Positions 63,857 to 64,000 of a stretch of 64,000 nucleotides of DNA are shown in pieces. The position numbers were made by a program, and so were the translations under genes. How positions within the stretch are numbered: the first letter of the stretch is position 1; every line of letters starts with the position of its first letter. The DNA is from Rhodophyticola porphyridii (lineage in GTDB: Bacteria > Pseudomonadota > Alphaproteobacteria > Rhodobacterales > Rhodobacteraceae): contig NZ_RCNT01000006.1 in assembly GCF_003688285.1 (NCBI RefSeq), forward strand, positions 1 to 64,000, written 5' to 3'. The notes beneath the pieces were generated by a model that saw only the letters and a program-made list of their open reading frames with translations, did no database searches and was not told the origin of the DNA.

Positions 63857-64000
63857 TCAGAGGATGAAATCGAACCGCCGGTTGAGCGGCAGGTCGCGGA
63901 TCCGTTCGCCCGTCAGATCATAGATGGCATTGGCCAGAGCGGCCATGGAAGGCGGGGTGGAGGGCTCCCCAACACCACCCAGATGGGGTTGGGTTTCTAG
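63857..64000 (-). CDS. C-terminal end of a xanthine-dehydrogenase-family molybdopterin subunit (partial)
   Basis: The last 47 codons of a gene entering from beyond the window edge. The peptide includes [19 protein letters not shown] and [10 protein letters not shown], the ending typical of the large (molybdopterin-binding) subunit of isoquinoline 1-oxidoreductase or aldehyde/xanthine dehydrogenase, including the GVGE with the catalytic Glu. Start, upstream domains and partner subunits are outside the window. The 189 bases between it and the site-2-protease-like gene (63668-63856) contain nothing I can support. Confidence 0.8.
   Translation of the reverse strand, partial: LETQPHLGGVGEPSTPPSMAALANAIYDLTGERIRDLPLNRRFDFIL

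Noticed and set aside
1-64000. insertion sequences, prophage, CRISPR arrays or genomic island
   Set aside because: No transposase, integrase or phage structural protein, no regularly spaced repeats, and gene order and composition look like ordinary Rhodobacteraceae chromosome.

Overview
The window is about 64 kb of GC-rich chromosomal DNA, almost certainly from a member of the Rhodobacteraceae (Alphaproteobacteria, Rhodobacterales). Support comes from protein similarity and gene order: a pccR-pccB-pccA-mcm propionyl-CoA locus, an AI-2E permease-hdaA-ppk-ppx operon, a short alphaproteobacterial prolyl-tRNA synthetase, a SUV3-like helicase coupled to an S4 protein, CtrA boxes of the form TTAAC-N5-GTTAA, and a LexA box of the GTTC-N7-GTTC type known from Rhodobacter. 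I see no transposase, integrase, phage gene, CRISPR array, rRNA or convincing tRNA. It reads as core chromosome with many short operons, densely coding on both strands.

Layout. 0.3-6.2 kb: small membrane proteins, an M3 oligopeptidase, an endonuclease/phosphatase-fold protein, a DjlA-like co-chaperone, a GNAT acetyltransferase and a VOC protein. 6.3-11 kb: a possible 6S RNA, 5-formyl-THF cyclo-ligase, a YmdB-type phosphoesterase, a DMT exporter and the first of two SLC13/TrkA-C permeases. 11-19.4 kb: an inverted repeat, the second SLC13 permease, a divergent HisA paralogue, YebC, the divergent argP/argO pair, then two adjacent genes each behind a perfect CtrA box (a HAD-fold protein without its nucleophile and a secreted thermonuclease). 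19.6-34.8 kb: the propionyl-CoA carboxylase / methylmalonyl-CoA mutase region with its ScfR-family regulator, several small lipoproteins, a SOS-controlled Y-family polymerase and a sulfotransferase-like gene overlapping mcm. 34.9-42 kb: AI-2E permease, hdaA, ppk, ppx and proS. 42-47.9 kb: an orphan peptide-type binding protein, the lipoprotein-export genes lolC/lolD, a lipase, an SCP2 protein and a TPR protein. 47.9-53 kb: helicase, S4 protein, 7Fe ferredoxin, CarD and a glycine-zipper lipoprotein. 53-64 kb: cobS/cobT, a KefB-type antiporter, an AsnC regulator divergent from hppD, cobO, a D-lyxose isomerase, purD, xseA, a degenerate site-2 protease and the end of a molybdopterin hydroxylase.

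How genes fit together. PccA/PccB make methylmalonyl-CoA from propionyl-CoA and the B12-dependent mutase makes succinyl-CoA; cobS, cobT and cobO elsewhere in the window supply its cofactor. TTTGCAAA half-sites lie in front of pccR, between the MFS gene and pccB, and in front of the gene overlapping mcm, suggesting one regulon. Polyphosphate synthesis and breakdown share an operon with the DnaA regulator HdaA. No wholly new system stands out. The most novel-looking items are the CtrA-box pair with a structured leader, three apparent pseudo-enzymes (HAD-like, HisA-like, site-2-protease-like), a probable CTG start codon for the S4 protein, the candidate 6S RNA, and a near-perfect palindromic operator between the AsnC gene and hppD. 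All identifications were made by reading the sequence; no database search was run.
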